Assembly: GCF_003614975.1 (NCBI RefSeq)
Contig: NZ_QZWI01000001.1
Span: forward strand, 620,001 to 684,000
Source of the DNA: Rahnella bruchi
GTDB taxonomy: Bacteria; Pseudomonadota; Gammaproteobacteria; Enterobacterales; Enterobacteriaceae
Direction: 5' to 3'
Length of the DNA: 64,000 nt
Under the pieces are notes generated by a model, which was not told where the DNA came from, did not search any database, and worked only from the letters and a program-made list of their open reading frames with translations. This document shows, piece after piece, positions 10,160 through 21,283 of the stretch; positions within the stretch are counted from its first letter, which is position 1; each line of letters begins with the position of its first letter. Made by a program: the position numbers and the translations under genes.

Positions 10160-10657
10160 TCAAGGCTCAAACGGACGGCGTGTAAATTCAGTATTCCCGC
10201 ACTTAGGACATTTGCTCAGAATTTCCGGCGTATAAACCGCTAAGTTGAAATGGCAATTTTCGCACACCAGATTCCCCAGCCCGACCACTTCCCCGCTGTG
10301 ATAAATCCCGTGATGGCTGACATCTTTAAAGACTTCTTTCCATTCCAGCTGGGTTTTGTCGGTCATGTCCGCCAGCTCTTTCCACAGGCTTTCTTTTATC
10401 ACCCGCATAAATACGCTGTCCGTGCCGTCATCTTCTGCCACGGCCTGCTGACTTTCAGAATAGCTGCGTGCGAATTCATGCAGGTCACGCCTTACCGCAG
10501 ACGTTAACTGCTCAATCTGGATTTCAGATAATTTGCCTTCGTTTTGCAACTCTGTACGGGCATCCTGCACCAGCGCGCTGATATCACGCTCCCCATTTTT
10601 TAACCGTTCAGTGAGTGAGGCCACAAGCTGGCGGTAAGATTGCGTAATATTGCTCAT
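10160..10657 (-). CDS. ybeL: YbeL, DUF1451 zinc-ribbon protein
   Basis: 165 aa. The N-terminal half is helical and charged. The C-terminus carries a zinc ribbon with CENC and CPKC pairs and ends in RRPFEP, as in E. coli YbeL. The start at 10657 (MSNITQSY) has GGAG in the right place, and the frame continues ten codons further upstream without a better site. The cellular role is unknown. It is convergent with the glt operon and divergent from leuS, as in E. coli minus the rihA/hscC insertion. Confidence 0.92.
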   Translation of the reverse strand: MSNITQSYRQLVASLTERLKNGERDISALVQDARTELQNEGKLSEIQIEQLTSAVRRDLHEFARSYSESQQAVAEDDGTDSVFMRVIKESLWKELADMTDKTQLEWKEVFKDVSHHGIYHSGEVVGLGNLVCENCHFNLAVYTPEILSKCPKCGNTEFTRRPFEP

Positions 10658-10925
10658 ATTTGCTTCTCCTTGAACTGACGTAACCATTTGCCTGACGAAA
10701 GCGCATTGACTTTATTTTAGCCGTAAATCCCTGATCCGTTGCGCAGATTATGTCGTGCTGGCTCTCAGATTATGAATATTGCGCCAATAGCGGACAGAAA
10801 TTCCCTTTAGCCTTCGCTGGGTGTTGTTGCACCATCCGCTTATCAGCTATGCTATGCGGATCTTTTGATTAAAACTTTTTGAGCTACAGGCGTAGCTGTT
10901 TTCACTCACAGGACCACCGGCCGCC

Positions 10926-13508
10926 ATGCAAGAGCAATACCGTCCAGAAGACATCGAGTCACACGTTCAGCTTCACTGGCAAGAGAAGCAAACCTTCAAA
11001 GTTACCGAACAGCCTGGCAAGGAGAAATATTACTGCCTCTCCATGTTGCCTTACCCGTCAGGTCGTCTCCATATGGGACACGTGCGCAACTACACCATCG
11101 GTGACGTGATTTCCCGTTATCAGCGTATGCTAGGCAAAAACGTTCTGCAGCCAATCGGCTGGGACGCTTTCGGCCTGCCTGCTGAAGGTGCTGCGGTGAA
11201 AAACAACACTGCGCCTGCGCCGTGGACGTACGAAAACATCGAATACATGAAGAACCAGCTTAAACTGCTGGGCTTCGGCTATGACTGGGATCGCGAAGTC
11301 GCGACCTGCAAACCAGATTATTACCGCTGGGAACAATGGTTCTTCACCAAGCTGTACGAAAAAGGCATGGTCTATAAGAAGACTTCCGCGGTGAACTGGT
11401 GCCCGCATGACCTGACCGTTCTGGCGAACGAACAGGTTATCGACGGCTGCTGCTGGCGTTGCGATACCAAAGTAGAACGCAAAGAAATCCCTCAGTGGTT
11501 CATCAAAATCACCGACTACGCCGATCAGCTGCTTAACGATCTGGACACGCTGGAAAGCTGGCCGGAGCAGGTGAAAACCATGCAGCGCAACTGGATTGGT
11601 CGTTCTGAAGGCGTGGAAATCACTTTTGACGTGGCAGACAGCGACGAAAAAGTGACGGTATACACCACCCGTCCGGATACCTTCATGGGCTCGACCTATG
11701 TGGCTGTCGCTGCCGGTCATCCGCTGGCACAGCTGGGTGCGCAGAACAATCCTGCACTGAACGAATTCATCGACGAATGCCGCAATACCAAAGTTGCCGA
11801 GGCAGAAATGGCGACGATGGAGAAAAAAGGCATGGCGACGGGTCTTTATGCCATTCACCCGCTGTCCGGTGAAAAACTGCCGATCTGGGCTGCCAACTTC
11901 GTTCTGATGGAATACGGCACCGGCGCAGTAATGGCTGTACCTGGACACGACCAGCGTGACTGGGAATTTGCGACCAAATATGATCTGCAAATTAAACCTG
12001 TCATCCTGAATCTTGATGGCAGCCAGCCAGACGTCACCGCAGAAGCGATGACCGAAAAAGGCACGTTATTCAATTCAGGTGAATTCGACGGTCTGAACCA
12101 CGAAGATGGTTTTAATGCCATTGCTGACAAACTGGTCGCCCTTGGCGTTGGTCAGCGCAAAGTGAACTACCGTCTGCGCGACTGGGGTGTTTCCCGTCAG
12201 CGTTACTGGGGTGCACCAATTCCAATGATCACCCTGGAAGACGGTACCGTTATTCCTACGCCAGAAGATCAACTGCCGGTTATCCTGCCGGAAGACGTCG
12301 TAATGGATGGTATCACCAGCCCGATTAAAGCCGATCCGGAGTGGGCCAAAACCACCGTGAACGGTATTCCGGGTCTGCGTGAAACCGACACCTTCGATAC
12401 CTTCATGGAATCCTCATGGTATTACGCGCGCTATACCTGCCCGCAATACGACGAAGGCATGTTGGATCCGGCTGCTGCAAACTACTGGCTGCCAGTTGAT
12501 CAGTATGTCGGTGGTATCGAACACGCCATCATGCACCTGATGTATTTCCGTTTCTTCCACAAGTTGATGCGTGATGCAGGTCTGGTCGATTCCGACGAAC
12601 CGGCAAAACGTCTGCTGTGTCAGGGTATGGTTCTGGCTGACGCTTTCTATCACACCGGCAGCAACGGCGAACGTATCTGGGTTTCCCCGACGGATGCCAC
12701 AGTTGAACGTGACGAGAAAGGCCGTATCACTAAAGCGACCGATCCGCAGGGCCGCGAGCTGGTTTACGCTGGCATGAGCAAGATGTCCAAGTCTAAAAAC
12801 AACGGCATCGACCCGCAGGTGATGGTGGATAAATACGGCGCCGATACCGTGCGTCTGTTTATGATGTTCGCTTCTCCGGCTGAAATGACTCTGGAATGGC
12901 AGGAATCTGGCGTTGAAGGGGCAAACCGCTTCCTGAAACGTGTGTGGAAACTGGCCTTCGAACACACCGGAAAAGGCGCAACCGTTGCTCTGGACGCTGC
13001 TTCGCTGAATGAAGCGCAAAAAGATCTGCGTCGTGACCTGCACAAAACTATCGCTAAAGTGACCGATGATATTGGTCGTCGTCAGACCTTCAACACCGCC
13101 ATCGCGGCCGTGATGGAACTGATGAACAAACTGGGACGTGCTCCTCAGGAGACTGAACAGGATCGTGCGTTGCTGCAGGAAGCGTTGCTGGCGGTTGTGC
13201 GTATGCTTTATCCGTTCACTCCACACGTGTGCTTCACGCTCTGGCAGTCACTGAAAGGTGAAGGCGACGTCGATACCGCGCCGTGGCCGCAGGCTGACGA
13301 ACAGGCAATGGTTGAAGACTCTAAATTGGTCGTGGTACAGGTGAACGGTAAAGTGCGTGCTAAAATCACCGTAGCCGCTGATGCTACCGAGCAGCAAGTG
13401 CGCGAGCGTGCGGCACAAGAGCATTTGGTCGCAAAATATCTGGATGGGGTTACGGTTCGCAAAGTAATCTACGTCCCAGGCAAACTTCTTAACCTGGTTG
13501 TAGGTTGA
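10926..13508 (+). CDS. leuS: LeuS, leucyl-tRNA synthetase
   Basis: Class Ia synthetase of 860 aa, identical in length to E. coli. The HIGH motif is HMGH at residues 49-52 and KMSKS is at 619-623. The CP1 editing domain (TTRPDTFMG and [15 protein letters not shown]) and the C-terminal anticodon-binding region are present. First gene of leuS-lptE-holA-nadD. The 268-bp upstream gap up to ybeL holds its promoter, which is not clearly identifiable by eye. Confidence 0.98.
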   Translation: MQEQYRPEDIESHVQLHWQEKQTFKVTEQPGKEKYYCLSMLPYPSGRLHMGHVRNYTIGDVISRYQRMLGKNVLQPIGWDAFGLPAEGAAVKNNTAPAPWTYENIEYMKNQLKLLGFGYDWDREVATCKPDYYRWEQWFFTKLYEKGMVYKKTSAVNWCPHDLTVLANEQVIDGCCWRCDTKVERKEIPQWFIKITDYADQLLNDLDTLESWPEQVKTMQRNWIGRSEGVEITFDVADSDEKVTVYTTRPDTFMGSTYVAVAAGHPLAQLGAQNNPALNEFIDECRNTKVAEAEMATMEKKGMATGLYAIHPLSGEKLPIWAANFVLMEYGTGAVMAVPGHDQRDWEFATKYDLQIKPVILNLDGSQPDVTAEAMTEKGTLFNSGEFDGLNHEDGFNAIADKLVALGVGQRKVNYRLRDWGVSRQRYWGAPIPMITLEDGTVIPTPEDQLPVILPEDVVMDGITSPIKADPEWAKTTVNGIPGLRETDTFDTFMESSWYYARYTCPQYDEGMLDPAAANYWLPVDQYVGGIEHAIMHLMYFRFFHKLMRDAGLVDSDEPAKRLLCQGMVLADAFYHTGSNGERIWVSPTDATVERDEKGRITKATDPQGRELVYAGMSKMSKSKNNGIDPQVMVDKYGADTVRLFMMFASPAEMTLEWQESGVEGANRFLKRVWKLAFEHTGKGATVALDAASLNEAQKDLRRDLHKTIAKVTDDIGRRQTFNTAIAAVMELMNKLGRAPQETEQDRALLQEALLAVVRMLYPFTPHVCFTLWQSLKGEGDVDTAPWPQADEQAMVEDSKLVVVQVNGKVRAKITVAADATEQQVRERAAQEHLVAKYLDGVTVRKVIYVPGKLLNLVVG

Positions 13509-13522
13509 GTCAAGGAGGATCT

Positions 13523-14161
13523 GTGCGACATCCCTTAGTGACACTGCTGCTGACAGCCGCAGTCATGGTGACAGCAGGTTGCGGATTCCATTTACGTGGA
13601 AAAACCAACGTTCCTGACGAACTGCAAACAATTGTTTTAGACAGTGGGGATCCGTATGGTCCGATGACTCGTGATATCAGGACTCAGCTGCGTCTCAGCA
13701 ATGTGACCATTGTTGAAGATCCAACTACGCAGCAGCGTAAAGATATCCCGTCGCTGCGCATTGGTCCGGAAGTCACTGGCCAGAGTACGGCGTCAATCTT
13801 CCAGGACGGTAAAACCGCTGAGTACCAGATGGAGATGAACCTGAGTGCAACGGTTCTGATGCCGGGTAAAGACATTTATCCAATCCACGTGAAAGTGTTC
13901 CGTTCGTTCTTTGACAACCCGTTAACGGCGCTGGCAAAAGATAACGAGCAGGACATTATTATCGAGGAAATGCGTCAACAGGCTGCCCAGCAGCTGATCC
14001 GTAAGTTGCTGACCGTTCATGCCTCTGAACTGCACAAAGCAGAAGATGTCAGCGGACGTGAGGTAGAAGTCATTTCTACCGGTTCATCCGCTGCCAGCAA
14101 GTCGTCTGATGATACCAAAGAGGTGCCACCAACGACTTCTTCAAGCACTTCTGTAAAATGA
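13523..14161 (+). CDS. lptE: LptE, LPS-assembly lipoprotein
   Basis: 212 aa outer-membrane lipoprotein that plugs the LptD barrel in LPS export. The GTG at 13523 is chosen because AAGGAGG lies 4 nt ahead and the product MRHPLVTLL aligns with E. coli LptE. The lipobox VTAGC has its lipidated cysteine at residue 20. The C-terminal tail is Ser/Thr-rich and low complexity, as in the family. The stop overlaps the holA start by 4 nt. Confidence 0.95.
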   Translation: MRHPLVTLLLTAAVMVTAGCGFHLRGKTNVPDELQTIVLDSGDPYGPMTRDIRTQLRLSNVTIVEDPTTQQRKDIPSLRIGPEVTGQSTASIFQDGKTAEYQMEMNLSATVLMPGKDIYPIHVKVFRSFFDNPLTALAKDNEQDIIIEEMRQQAAQQLIRKLLTVHASELHKAEDVSGREVEVISTGSSAASKSSDDTKEVPPTTSSSTSVK

Positions 14162-15198
14162 TCCGAGTTTATCCGGAACAACTTGCCGCGCAGCTCCGTG
14201 AGGGGCTGCGCGCTTGTTATGTATTATGTGGCAACGATCCTTTGCTGCTACAGGAAAGCCAGGACAGCATCCGCAAAGCGGCCCAGCTGGCTGATTTCCA
14301 GGAGCATTACACTTTTATCATTGATAACCATACGGAATGGGAGTCGATCTTCAGCATCTGTCAGGCACTCAGTCTTTTCGCCAGCCGTCAGACTCTGATG
14401 CTTATCCTGCCCGAAAATGGCCCGACAGCGCCGGTAGCCGAACAACTTCTTAAGCTGACGACGTTGTTGCATGATGACATTCTGCTGTTATTACGTGGAA
14501 CAAAGCTGACCAAAGCCCAGGAAAACAGCGCATGGTTTAAAGCGCTGAGTGATAAAGGCGTCTTTGTCAGTTGTCAGACTCCCGAACAGGCGCAGTTGCC
14601 GCGCTGGGTTTCGCGCCGTGCAAAAGAATTATCCCTTGAGCTTGATGAGCCCGCCAATCAGCTGTTGTGCTATTGCTATGAAGGCAATCTGCTGGCGTTA
14701 GCGCAATCTCTGGAACGCCTCTCCCTGCTCTATCCGGATGGCAAACTCACGCTCCCGCGCGTCGAAGAAGCCGTGAATGATGCCGCGCACTTTACGCCAT
14801 ATCACTGGCTGGATGCTCTGCTTGCGGGTAAAAGTAAACGCGCCTGGCACATTTTGCGTCAGCTGCAACAGGAAGACAGCGAGCCGGTTATTTTACTGCG
14901 CACCGTGCAACGCGAACTTCTGATGTTGCTGAATCTGAAACGCAAAATGGATACCATGCCGCTTCGCACTTTATTTGATCAGCAAAAAGTCTGGCAAAAC
15001 CGCCGGGCACTGGTGACGCAGGCACTACAACGCTTATCCCTTGAGCAACTTTCTCTGGCCGTGCGTTTACTGACTCAGATGGAAATTACGCTCAAACAAG
15101 ATTACGGCCAGTCAGTCTGGTCAGAGCTGGAAAGTCTCTCCATGCTATTATGTGGAAAACCATTACCCACTCAGTTCGCTGATTTGGGTTCGTATTGA
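14158..15198 (+). CDS. holA: HolA, DNA polymerase III delta subunit
   Basis: 346 aa against 343 in E. coli. Clamp-loader subunit that opens the beta clamp. An N-terminal AAA+-like fold without Walker motifs is followed by the helical collar domain. ATGA overlap with lptE places it in the leuS operon. Confidence 0.96.
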   Translation: MIRVYPEQLAAQLREGLRACYVLCGNDPLLLQESQDSIRKAAQLADFQEHYTFIIDNHTEWESIFSICQALSLFASRQTLMLILPENGPTAPVAEQLLKLTTLLHDDILLLLRGTKLTKAQENSAWFKALSDKGVFVSCQTPEQAQLPRWVSRRAKELSLELDEPANQLLCYCYEGNLLALAQSLERLSLLYPDGKLTLPRVEEAVNDAAHFTPYHWLDALLAGKSKRAWHILRQLQQEDSEPVILLRTVQRELLMLLNLKRKMDTMPLRTLFDQQKVWQNRRALVTQALQRLSLEQLSLAVRLLTQMEITLKQDYGQSVWSELESLSMLLCGKPLPTQFADLGSY

Positions 15199-15212
15199 AG
15201 GCAGGTATCAGT

Positions 15213-15893
15213 ATGCCGCGTAACGCCTCTCTTACTTCATCCTCCGGCCCTGCGCCGTTGCTGGCTTTTTTTGGCGGAACCTTTGATCCAATCCATTACG
15301 GTCATCTGAAACCGGTGGCCAGTTTGGCGAAAATCGCCGGGTTTGATCAGGTGATCCTGCTGCCTAATAATGTCCCGCCGCATCGGCCGCAGCCCGAAGC
15401 CAGTGCGCAGCAGCGTCTGGAAATGGTGGAACTTGCGGTCGCCGCAGACCCGCTGTTTTCAGTTGATCCGCGCGAACTGACGGTCGATACGCCCTCCTAC
15501 ACCATCGGGACACTTGCAACGTTACGTAAAGAACATGGCGATGATTGCCCGCTGGCGTTTATCATTGGACAGGATTCATTGCTGACGTTGCACAAATGGC
15601 ACCGCTGGGGATCACTGCTGGATTTTTGTCATCTGGTAGTGATGGCGCGACCCGGCTACAAAGAGCAACTCGATACGCCGGAATTGCAGAATTGGTATGA
15701 CGCCCACAGGGTGACTGACGCTGAAAAGCTCAAACAGAATTCTTGCGGATTCATTTATCAGGCCAATACCCCGCTGCTGGATATTTCAGCGACGGAAATC
15801 CGTGAACGGCGCCATGCGGGGCTCGATTGCTCAGATTTACTGCCAGCCGCCGTTGAGCGCTATATAGAATCGCAGGGCTTGTACCGCCAGTAG
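15213..15893 (+). CDS. nadD: NadD, nicotinate-mononucleotide adenylyltransferase
   Basis: Forms deamido-NAD from NaMN and ATP. The nucleotidyltransferase motif [11 protein letters not shown] is at residues 21-31, and the C-terminal SATEIR corresponds to the ISSTxxR motif. 226 aa from the ATG at 15213. The N-terminus is about 14 residues longer than in E. coli. A TTG six codons upstream overlaps holA but has no better ribosome site. The cobC gene that follows nadD in E. coli is absent. Confidence 0.95.
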   Translation: MPRNASLTSSSGPAPLLAFFGGTFDPIHYGHLKPVASLAKIAGFDQVILLPNNVPPHRPQPEASAQQRLEMVELAVAADPLFSVDPRELTVDTPSYTIGTLATLRKEHGDDCPLAFIIGQDSLLTLHKWHRWGSLLDFCHLVVMARPGYKEQLDTPELQNWYDAHRVTDAEKLKQNSCGFIYQANTPLLDISATEIRERRHAGLDCSDLLPAAVERYIESQGLYRQ

Positions 15894-15901
15894 CGAACGC
15901 G

Positions 15902-15910
15902 TGCTATACT
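15902..15910 (+). promoter_or_regulatory. Extended -10 promoter ahead of rsfS
   Basis: TGCTATACT is an extended -10 element (TGnTATACT) just after the nadD stop. A -35 at proper spacing is not evident. It would drive rsfS-rlmH-mrdA-mrdB. Confidence 0.5.
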
Positions 15911-16099
15911 GCGCCGCTTAATTTCGGCTCTCGATAACGCTGCGTCACTGACCAATACAATGTATTGATTGTTAAACGTTTTAGGCCGTTTTCCTGATAA
16001 CCGCTATGTTTATCCATCATGAGACTGACTGTCGCTTCGGTGCCACACCGGCGAACGTCTTGTGGTGTCAATTGTTTCAAACATCCCCAGGGGGAACCT

Positions 16100-16417
16100 T
16101 TGCAAGGTAAAGCGCTCCAAGATTTTGTTGTCGATAAAGTCGACGACCTGAAAGCACAAGACATCATTGCCATTGATGTTAAAGGTAAATCAAGCATCAC
16201 TGACTGCATGATTATTTGTACCGGTACATCCAGCCGCCATGTTATGTCCATCGCCGGACATCTGGTTGAAGAAATTAAAGCCGTCGGCCTTGATGCGATG
16301 GGCGTGAAAGGCATTAACGAAGCTGACTGGGTCGTTGTCGATCTGGGCGAAGTGATCGTTCACGTTATGCAGGAAGAAAGCCGCCAGTTGTATGAGCTTG
16401 AGAAACTCTGGGGCTGA
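16100..16417 (+). CDS. rsfS: RsfS (YbeB), ribosomal silencing factor
   Basis: Binds ribosomal protein L14 and blocks subunit joining in starvation. The TTG at 16100 preceded by AGGGGGAA gives 105 aa starting LQGKALQDF, the same length and N-terminus as E. coli. The frame stays open for 27 codons upstream without a supported start. Conserved [21 protein letters not shown] core. Coupled with rlmH 3 bp downstream. Confidence 0.94.
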   Translation: MQGKALQDFVVDKVDDLKAQDIIAIDVKGKSSITDCMIICTGTSSRHVMSIAGHLVEEIKAVGLDAMGVKGINEADWVVVDLGEVIVHVMQEESRQLYELEKLWG

Positions 16418-16420
16418 TGC

Positions 16421-16891
16421 GTGAAGCTGCAACTTGTCGCCGTCGGCACTAAAATGCCTGACTGGGTACAAACCGGTTTCAATGATTATCTGCACCGTTT
16501 TCCCAAAGACATGCCGTTTGAACTGACAGAAGTTCCGGCAGGGAAACGCGGGAAAAACGCAGATATCAAACGCATTCTTGAGAAAGAAGGCGAGCTGATG
16601 CTGGCCGCTGTCGGTAAAGGGAATCGCATTGTGACACTGGATATTCCAGGGACACCGTGGGAAACCCCGCAACTGGCGCAACAACTGGAACGCTGGAAAC
16701 AGGACGGACGAAATGTCAGCCTGCTGATCGGCGGTCCGGAAGGGTTAGCTCCGGCCTGCAAGGCTGCGGCGGAACAGAGCTGGTCGCTCTCTCCGTTGAC
16801 ACTTCCTCACCCGCTGGTTCGGGTTCTGGTCGCGGAAAGTCTTTACCGTGCCTGGAGTATTACCACTAATCATCCATACCACCGCGAATAA
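16421..16891 (+). CDS. rlmH: RlmH, 23S rRNA pseudouridine(1915)-N3 methyltransferase
   Basis: SPOUT-class methyltransferase, 156 aa (E. coli 155), starting at a GTG 3 bp after rsfS. The AdoMet knot motif LLIGGPEGL and the C-terminal [16 protein letters not shown] are visible. Modifies helix 69 of the large subunit, a ribosome-linked role shared with rsfS. Confidence 0.97.
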   Translation: MKLQLVAVGTKMPDWVQTGFNDYLHRFPKDMPFELTEVPAGKRGKNADIKRILEKEGELMLAAVGKGNRIVTLDIPGTPWETPQLAQQLERWKQDGRNVSLLIGGPEGLAPACKAAAEQSWSLSPLTLPHPLVRVLVAESLYRAWSITTNHPYHRE

Positions 16892-16929
16892 CGGGTGGTG
16901 AATGTCAGCAACATGAATTAAGTAGTGGG

Positions 16930-18834
16930 ATGAAAATAGATCGTAACCCTTTTCGCGACTATACGGCTGAATCAGCCCTCTTTGTGCGCCGTGCACTGGT
17001 GGCGTTCATCGGCATTCTGCTACTTAGCGGTGTCCTGGCCTTCAATCTCTATAATCTGCAAATTGTCCGGTTTCAGGATTACCAAACCCGTTCCAATGAT
17101 AACCGCATCAAGCTGGTGCCGATTGCGCCAAGCCGCGGGATTATCTATGACCGCAATGGCACCCCGCTGGCGCTGAACCGGACTATTTATCAGCTGGAAC
17201 TGGTGCCGGAAAAGGTCGACGATTTGCAGGCCACGCTCGAAGGCCTCAGACCGATTGTTGATCTCACTGATGATGATATCGACAACTTCAAAAAAGAACG
17301 TCAGCGTTCGCGGCGTTTTACTTCTATTGCGGTTAAAACTGCCCTGACCGAAGTCCAGGTTGCGCGTTTCTCCGTGAACCAGTTTCATTTCCCCGGCGTT
17401 GAAGTCAAAGGCTATCAGCGCCGCTATTATCCTTACGGTTCCGCCCTGACGCACGTGATCGGTTATGTGTCGAAAATTAACGACCGCGATGTGGAACGTC
17501 TGGATAAAGACGGCATTCTCGCCAACTACGCGGCGACGCACGACATCGGTAAGCTCGGTATTGAGCGTTTTTACGAAGATACCCTGCACGGTAAAACCGG
17601 CTACGAAGAGGTTGAAGTTAATAACCGTGGCCGCGTTATCCGCCAGCTTCATGAAGAGCCCCCTCAGGCGGGGAAAGATATTTACCTGACCATCGACCTG
17701 CCTTTACAGCAATATATTGAAGTATTGCTGACCGGCAGCCGTGCCGCCGTGGTCGTCACTGATCCACGGGACGGAGCTATCCGCGCGCTGGTGTCTAACC
17801 CAAGTTATGATCCCAACTTATTTGTAGACGGCATTTCGAGCAAAGATTACAGCATGCTGCTCAATGACCCGAACAAGCCACTGATTAACCGAACTACACA
17901 GGGTGTTTACCCGCCAGCCTCGACCGTGAAACCGTACATTTCGGTTTCTGCACTCACATCTGGCGTGATCACTAAAAACACTTCGCTGTTCGATCCGGGC
18001 TGGTGGCAGTTGCCGGGGTCAGACAAGCGTTATCGTGACTGGAAACACTGGGGGCATGGTCGTCTGAATGTGACCAAAGCACTTGAGGAATCGGCTGATA
18101 CTTTCTTCTATCAGGTGGCCTATGATATGGGGATCGACCGTCTTTCCGAGTGGATGGGCAAATTTGGTTACGGGCACTACAGCGGCATCGATTTATCGGA
18201 AGAACGCAGCGGTAATATGCCAAACCGTGACTGGAAGTTTAAACGCTTCAAAAAGCCGTGGTATCAGGGCGACACCATTCCGGTGGGTATCGGTCAGGGC
18301 TACTGGACCGCTACGCCAATACAAATCATGAAAGCCATGACCACGCTGATTAATGACGGCGATGTCAAAACGCCGCATTTGCTGCTGAGCACCAAAGTCG
18401 ATGGCCAGCAAGTGCCGTATAAACAACAGGAAACCACACAGATTGGTGACATTCATTCCGGCTATTGGGAAATCGCCAAAGACGGAATGTATGGCGTGGC
18501 TAACCGCCCTAACGGGACTGCACGTAAATATTTTGCGGATGCGCCTTACAAAGCGGCGGCTAAATCCGGGACAGCACAAGTTTACGGTTTGAAAGCCAAT
18601 GAAATCTATAATGCGCATAAAATCGCTGAGCATCTGCGTGACCATAAGCTGATGACCTCTTTTGCCCCGTATGACAAACCGACCGTGGCCGTGGCCGTGG
18701 TGCTGGAAAACGGTGGTGCAGGTCCGGCGGTGGGCACAATTTCCCGCCAGATACTCGACCATATTTTATTGGGCGACAATAAGACACAATTACCGGCTGA
18801 CGCGCCAGCGCCGCCGGGAACCGAAGGTGATTAA
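16930..18834 (+). CDS. mrdA: MrdA (PBP2), elongasome peptidoglycan transpeptidase
   Basis: 634 aa class B penicillin-binding protein with one N-terminal membrane helix (around residues 20-42), a dimerisation domain and the transpeptidase domain. The active-site motifs are STVK with the nucleophile S331, SAD at 388-390 and KSGT at 545-548. Works with RodA in rod-shape elongation. mrdB follows after 6 bp. Confidence 0.97.
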   Translation: MKIDRNPFRDYTAESALFVRRALVAFIGILLLSGVLAFNLYNLQIVRFQDYQTRSNDNRIKLVPIAPSRGIIYDRNGTPLALNRTIYQLELVPEKVDDLQATLEGLRPIVDLTDDDIDNFKKERQRSRRFTSIAVKTALTEVQVARFSVNQFHFPGVEVKGYQRRYYPYGSALTHVIGYVSKINDRDVERLDKDGILANYAATHDIGKLGIERFYEDTLHGKTGYEEVEVNNRGRVIRQLHEEPPQAGKDIYLTIDLPLQQYIEVLLTGSRAAVVVTDPRDGAIRALVSNPSYDPNLFVDGISSKDYSMLLNDPNKPLINRTTQGVYPPASTVKPYISVSALTSGVITKNTSLFDPGWWQLPGSDKRYRDWKHWGHGRLNVTKALEESADTFFYQVAYDMGIDRLSEWMGKFGYGHYSGIDLSEERSGNMPNRDWKFKRFKKPWYQGDTIPVGIGQGYWTATPIQIMKAMTTLINDGDVKTPHLLLSTKVDGQQVPYKQQETTQIGDIHSGYWEIAKDGMYGVANRPNGTARKYFADAPYKAAAKSGTAQVYGLKANEIYNAHKIAEHLRDHKLMTSFAPYDKPTVAVAVVLENGGAGPAVGTISRQILDHILLGDNKTQLPADAPAPPGTEGD

Positions 18835-18840
18835 CCGTCA

Positions 18841-19953
18841 ATGACTGAGAACCAACAGAAAAGATCATTGTGGTCGAAAATGCATATCGACCTGACAATG
18901 TTGCTGATCGTACTTGCGCTGCTGACTTACAGTGCGTTTGTCATGTGGAGCGCCAGCGGTCAGGACATGGGCATGATGGAGCGTAAAATCGGGCAGATCC
19001 TGATGGGTCTGGTGATCATGCTGGTCATGGCGCAAATCCCGCCGCGCGTTTATGAAAGCTGGGCACCCTATCTCTATATCTTCTGCGTATTCCTGTTGGT
19101 GCTGGTGGATGCCTTCGGCAGTATCAGTAAAGGCGCGCAACGCTGGCTGGATCTGGGGATCATCAAATTTCAGCCATCGGAGCTGGCGAAAATCGCCGTA
19201 CCTCTGATGGTCGCACGCTTTATCAACCGTGACGTTTGTCCGCCGTCGCTAAAAAATACCGCTATCGCCCTGGCGCTGATCTTTATTCCTACCCTGCTGG
19301 TGGCCGCGCAGCCCGATCTGGGCACCTCGATTCTGATCGCCGCCTCTGGTCTGTTTGTTCTGTTCCTGTCCGGCATGAGCTGGAAACTGATCGCCGTTGC
19401 CGCGATTCTGGTTGCCGCGTTTATCCCGATTTTGTGGTTCTTCCTGATGCACGATTATCAGCGTGACCGCGTGATGATGTTACTCGATCCGGAAAGCGAT
19501 CCGCTGGGTGCGGGCTATCATATTATTCAGTCAAAAATCGCCATCGGTTCGGGTGGCCTTTCCGGCAAAGGCTGGCTGCACGGTACGCAATCGCAGCTGG
19601 AATTCCTGCCGGAACGACACACCGACTTTATCTTTGCTGTACTGGCTGAAGAACTTGGCCTGATAGGCGTGCTGGTACTGTTGGGCTTGTACCTGTGCCT
19701 CATCATGCGCGGACTGGTGATTGCCGCCAATGCGCAAACCACTTTCGGGCGCGTGATGTCCGGCGGACTGATGCTGATCCTGTTCGTTTATGTCTTTGTT
19801 AACATCGGCATGGTCAGTGGCATTGTCCCGGTAGTTGGGGTACCTTTGCCTCTGGTCAGCTATGGCGGGTCAGCACTTATCGTGTTAATGGCAGGGTTTG
19901 GTATCGTCATGTCGATACATACTCATCGAAAAATGTTGTCAAAAAATTTATAG
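18841..19953 (+). CDS. mrdB: RodA (MrdB), SEDS peptidoglycan glycosyltransferase
   Basis: 370 aa, about ten membrane helices, the E. coli length. SEDS hallmarks are present, including the periplasmic loop around [17 protein letters not shown] and the C-terminal [13 protein letters not shown]. Polymerises glycan strands in complex with PBP2 encoded just upstream. Confidence 0.97.
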   Translation: MTENQQKRSLWSKMHIDLTMLLIVLALLTYSAFVMWSASGQDMGMMERKIGQILMGLVIMLVMAQIPPRVYESWAPYLYIFCVFLLVLVDAFGSISKGAQRWLDLGIIKFQPSELAKIAVPLMVARFINRDVCPPSLKNTAIALALIFIPTLLVAAQPDLGTSILIAASGLFVLFLSGMSWKLIAVAAILVAAFIPILWFFLMHDYQRDRVMMLLDPESDPLGAGYHIIQSKIAIGSGGLSGKGWLHGTQSQLEFLPERHTDFIFAVLAEELGLIGVLVLLGLYLCLIMRGLVIAANAQTTFGRVMSGGLMLILFVYVFVNIGMVSGIVPVVGVPLPLVSYGGSALIVLMAGFGIVMSIHTHRKMLSKNL

Positions 19954-19962
19954 AGGTGAGCA

Positions 19963-21111
19963 ATGCGTAAGGAGTGGCTTGGAGCTGTCATTATCGGTTT
20001 GCTGTTAAGTGGCTGTGCCACTGACGATACCCAGCAACAACAACCGGCACCGCAACAAGCCTACAACGGCCCTGTGGTGGAAATCGGCGGGGCTGATCCG
20101 CGTTACGAACCTTATAATCAGGGCACGATGCAGGATTATACCGTTAACGGTAAGACCTATAAGATAATCAAAGACCCGTCCAATTTCTCCCAGGTCGGTC
20201 AGGCCGCCTGGTATGGCCAGGAAAATGGCGGCAATATGACTGCTATCGGTGAAGAATTCGACCCGACTGCCATGACTGCCGCTCATCCGACGCTGCCAAT
20301 TCCCAGCTATGTTCGTGTCACTAATATGGCAACGGGCCGTATGCTGGTGGTACGTGTTAACGACCGTGGCCCTTACGTGCCTGGCAAAATCATTGATCTG
20401 TCACAGGCCGCAGCAGATCGCCTGAATCTGACCAACAGTACTAAAGTTCGTATCGATTTTATCAACGTGGCACAAGATGGCACTCTGTCTGGCCCGGGGA
20501 CAATTGGTACAACAGTCGCGAAGCAATCTTACGCTCTGCCATCGCGCCCGAGTTTAGGTGCCAGCAGCATGGGCACGCCTACGCTCAGCGCTCAGCCGGT
20601 CGATACCTCCGATGTGCGCCCGATCAGCAACAGTACCCTGAGCAATCCGAATGCTGCGCCATTAACCAATGACGAAGATAACAGTGGTGCGGTAGCTTCA
20701 GCGCCAGCGGCGACCACTCAGTCTGGTAACAGCGGCGGCGGGTTTCTGAGCGCGCCTACGCCCCTGCGTCAGGGCGTGTTAGAAGGCAGCGAACCAGTAG
20801 CAGCACCGGTTGCTGTCGCCAGTGCCGCACCGGTAGCCGCTGCGGCCACTTCCGCAACACCTGCACATACTTCGGCAATCCCAACATCAGGCTATATGGT
20901 GCAGGTTGGCGCACTGAGCAATCCTCAGAACGCGCAGTTGTGGCAAAAAAGCCTCAGCCAGCGTTTCTCTGTACCGGGTAAAGTGCAGGCGAATGGCAGC
21001 ACTTACCGCGTGCAGCTTGGCCCGTTCAGCACCCGCCAGCAGGCTGAACAGCTGAAGCAGCGACTGTCCAGTGAAGCCCAGCAGCAGTCCTTCGTCACTG
21101 CCAGTATGTAA
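19963..21111 (+). CDS. rlpA: RlpA, septal-ring lytic transglycosylase lipoprotein
   Basis: 382 aa outer-membrane lipoprotein. The lipobox LLLSGC has its cysteine at residue 18. A double-psi beta-barrel domain (about residues 75-165, with RVNDRGPYVPGKIIDLS) is followed by an Ala/Pro/Ser/Thr-rich linker and a C-terminal SPOR domain (about 305-380) that binds denuded septal peptidoglycan. Follows mrdB by 9 bp. Confidence 0.95.
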   Translation: MRKEWLGAVIIGLLLSGCATDDTQQQQPAPQQAYNGPVVEIGGADPRYEPYNQGTMQDYTVNGKTYKIIKDPSNFSQVGQAAWYGQENGGNMTAIGEEFDPTAMTAAHPTLPIPSYVRVTNMATGRMLVVRVNDRGPYVPGKIIDLSQAAADRLNLTNSTKVRIDFINVAQDGTLSGPGTIGTTVAKQSYALPSRPSLGASSMGTPTLSAQPVDTSDVRPISNSTLSNPNAAPLTNDEDNSGAVASAPAATTQSGNSGGGFLSAPTPLRQGVLEGSEPVAAPVAVASAAPVAAAATSATPAHTSAIPTSGYMVQVGALSNPQNAQLWQKSLSQRFSVPGKVQANGSTYRVQLGPFSTRQQAEQLKQRLSSEAQQQSFVTASM

Positions 21112-21120
21112 TTTTAAAAT

Positions 21121-21144
21121 ACGGGGCTGCGGCCCCGTTCTTAT
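21121..21144 (+). terminator. Terminator after rlpA
   Basis: Stem ACGGGGC (21121-21127) / GCCCCGT (21132-21138) with a TGCG loop, then TCTT. The U-run is short. It marks the end of the mrdA-mrdB-rlpA transcript, 9 bp after the stop. Confidence 0.65.
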
Positions 21145-21179
21145 AAGTGCCCTTTCTTATAAGCACCCGCTCTTATAAG
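21139..21179. repeat. Three TCTTATAAG repeats at a 16-bp period
   Basis: The 9-mer TCTTATAAG, holding the perfect palindrome CTTATAAG, starts at 21139, 21155 and 21171, exactly 16 bp apart. The 7-bp spacers differ. The array lies about 50 bp upstream of the dacA -10 element and could be a cooperative operator. Confidence 0.6.
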
Positions 21180-21229
21180 TAAAAGTCAGTAAGCGCCGGT
21201 AATCGAAGATGTCTGACTTATGACTCTTC

Positions 21230-21238
21230 TGCTATAGT
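21230..21238 (+). promoter_or_regulatory. dacA promoter, extended -10
   Basis: TGCTATAGT forms an extended -10 element 46 bp before the dacA ATG. No good -35 at 17 bp. Confidence 0.5.
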
Positions 21239-21283
21239 GGCGCACGTTTATCACTTACTCCCACGGATGTTGTTGTCCCGATC

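Noticed and set aside
11130..11990. 286-codon open frame antisense to leuS
   Set aside because: Lies wholly inside leuS on the other strand. Its composition is a mirror of leuS codon bias, and it has no ribosome site or domain.
12414..13226. 270-codon open frame antisense to leuS 3' half
   Set aside because: Same reason: a shadow of a highly conserved synthetase gene.
15894..16099. cobC remnant between nadD and rsfS
   Set aside because: No similarity to the phosphatase and no open frame. The gap holds only the rsfS leader and promoter.
17020..17652. 210-codon open frame antisense to mrdA
   Set aside because: Overlaps a certain core gene, no supporting start site.
21139..21179. CRISPR-like array
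   Set aside because: The repeat is 9 bp with 7-bp spacers and only three copies, far too short, and no cas genes are present anywhere in the window.
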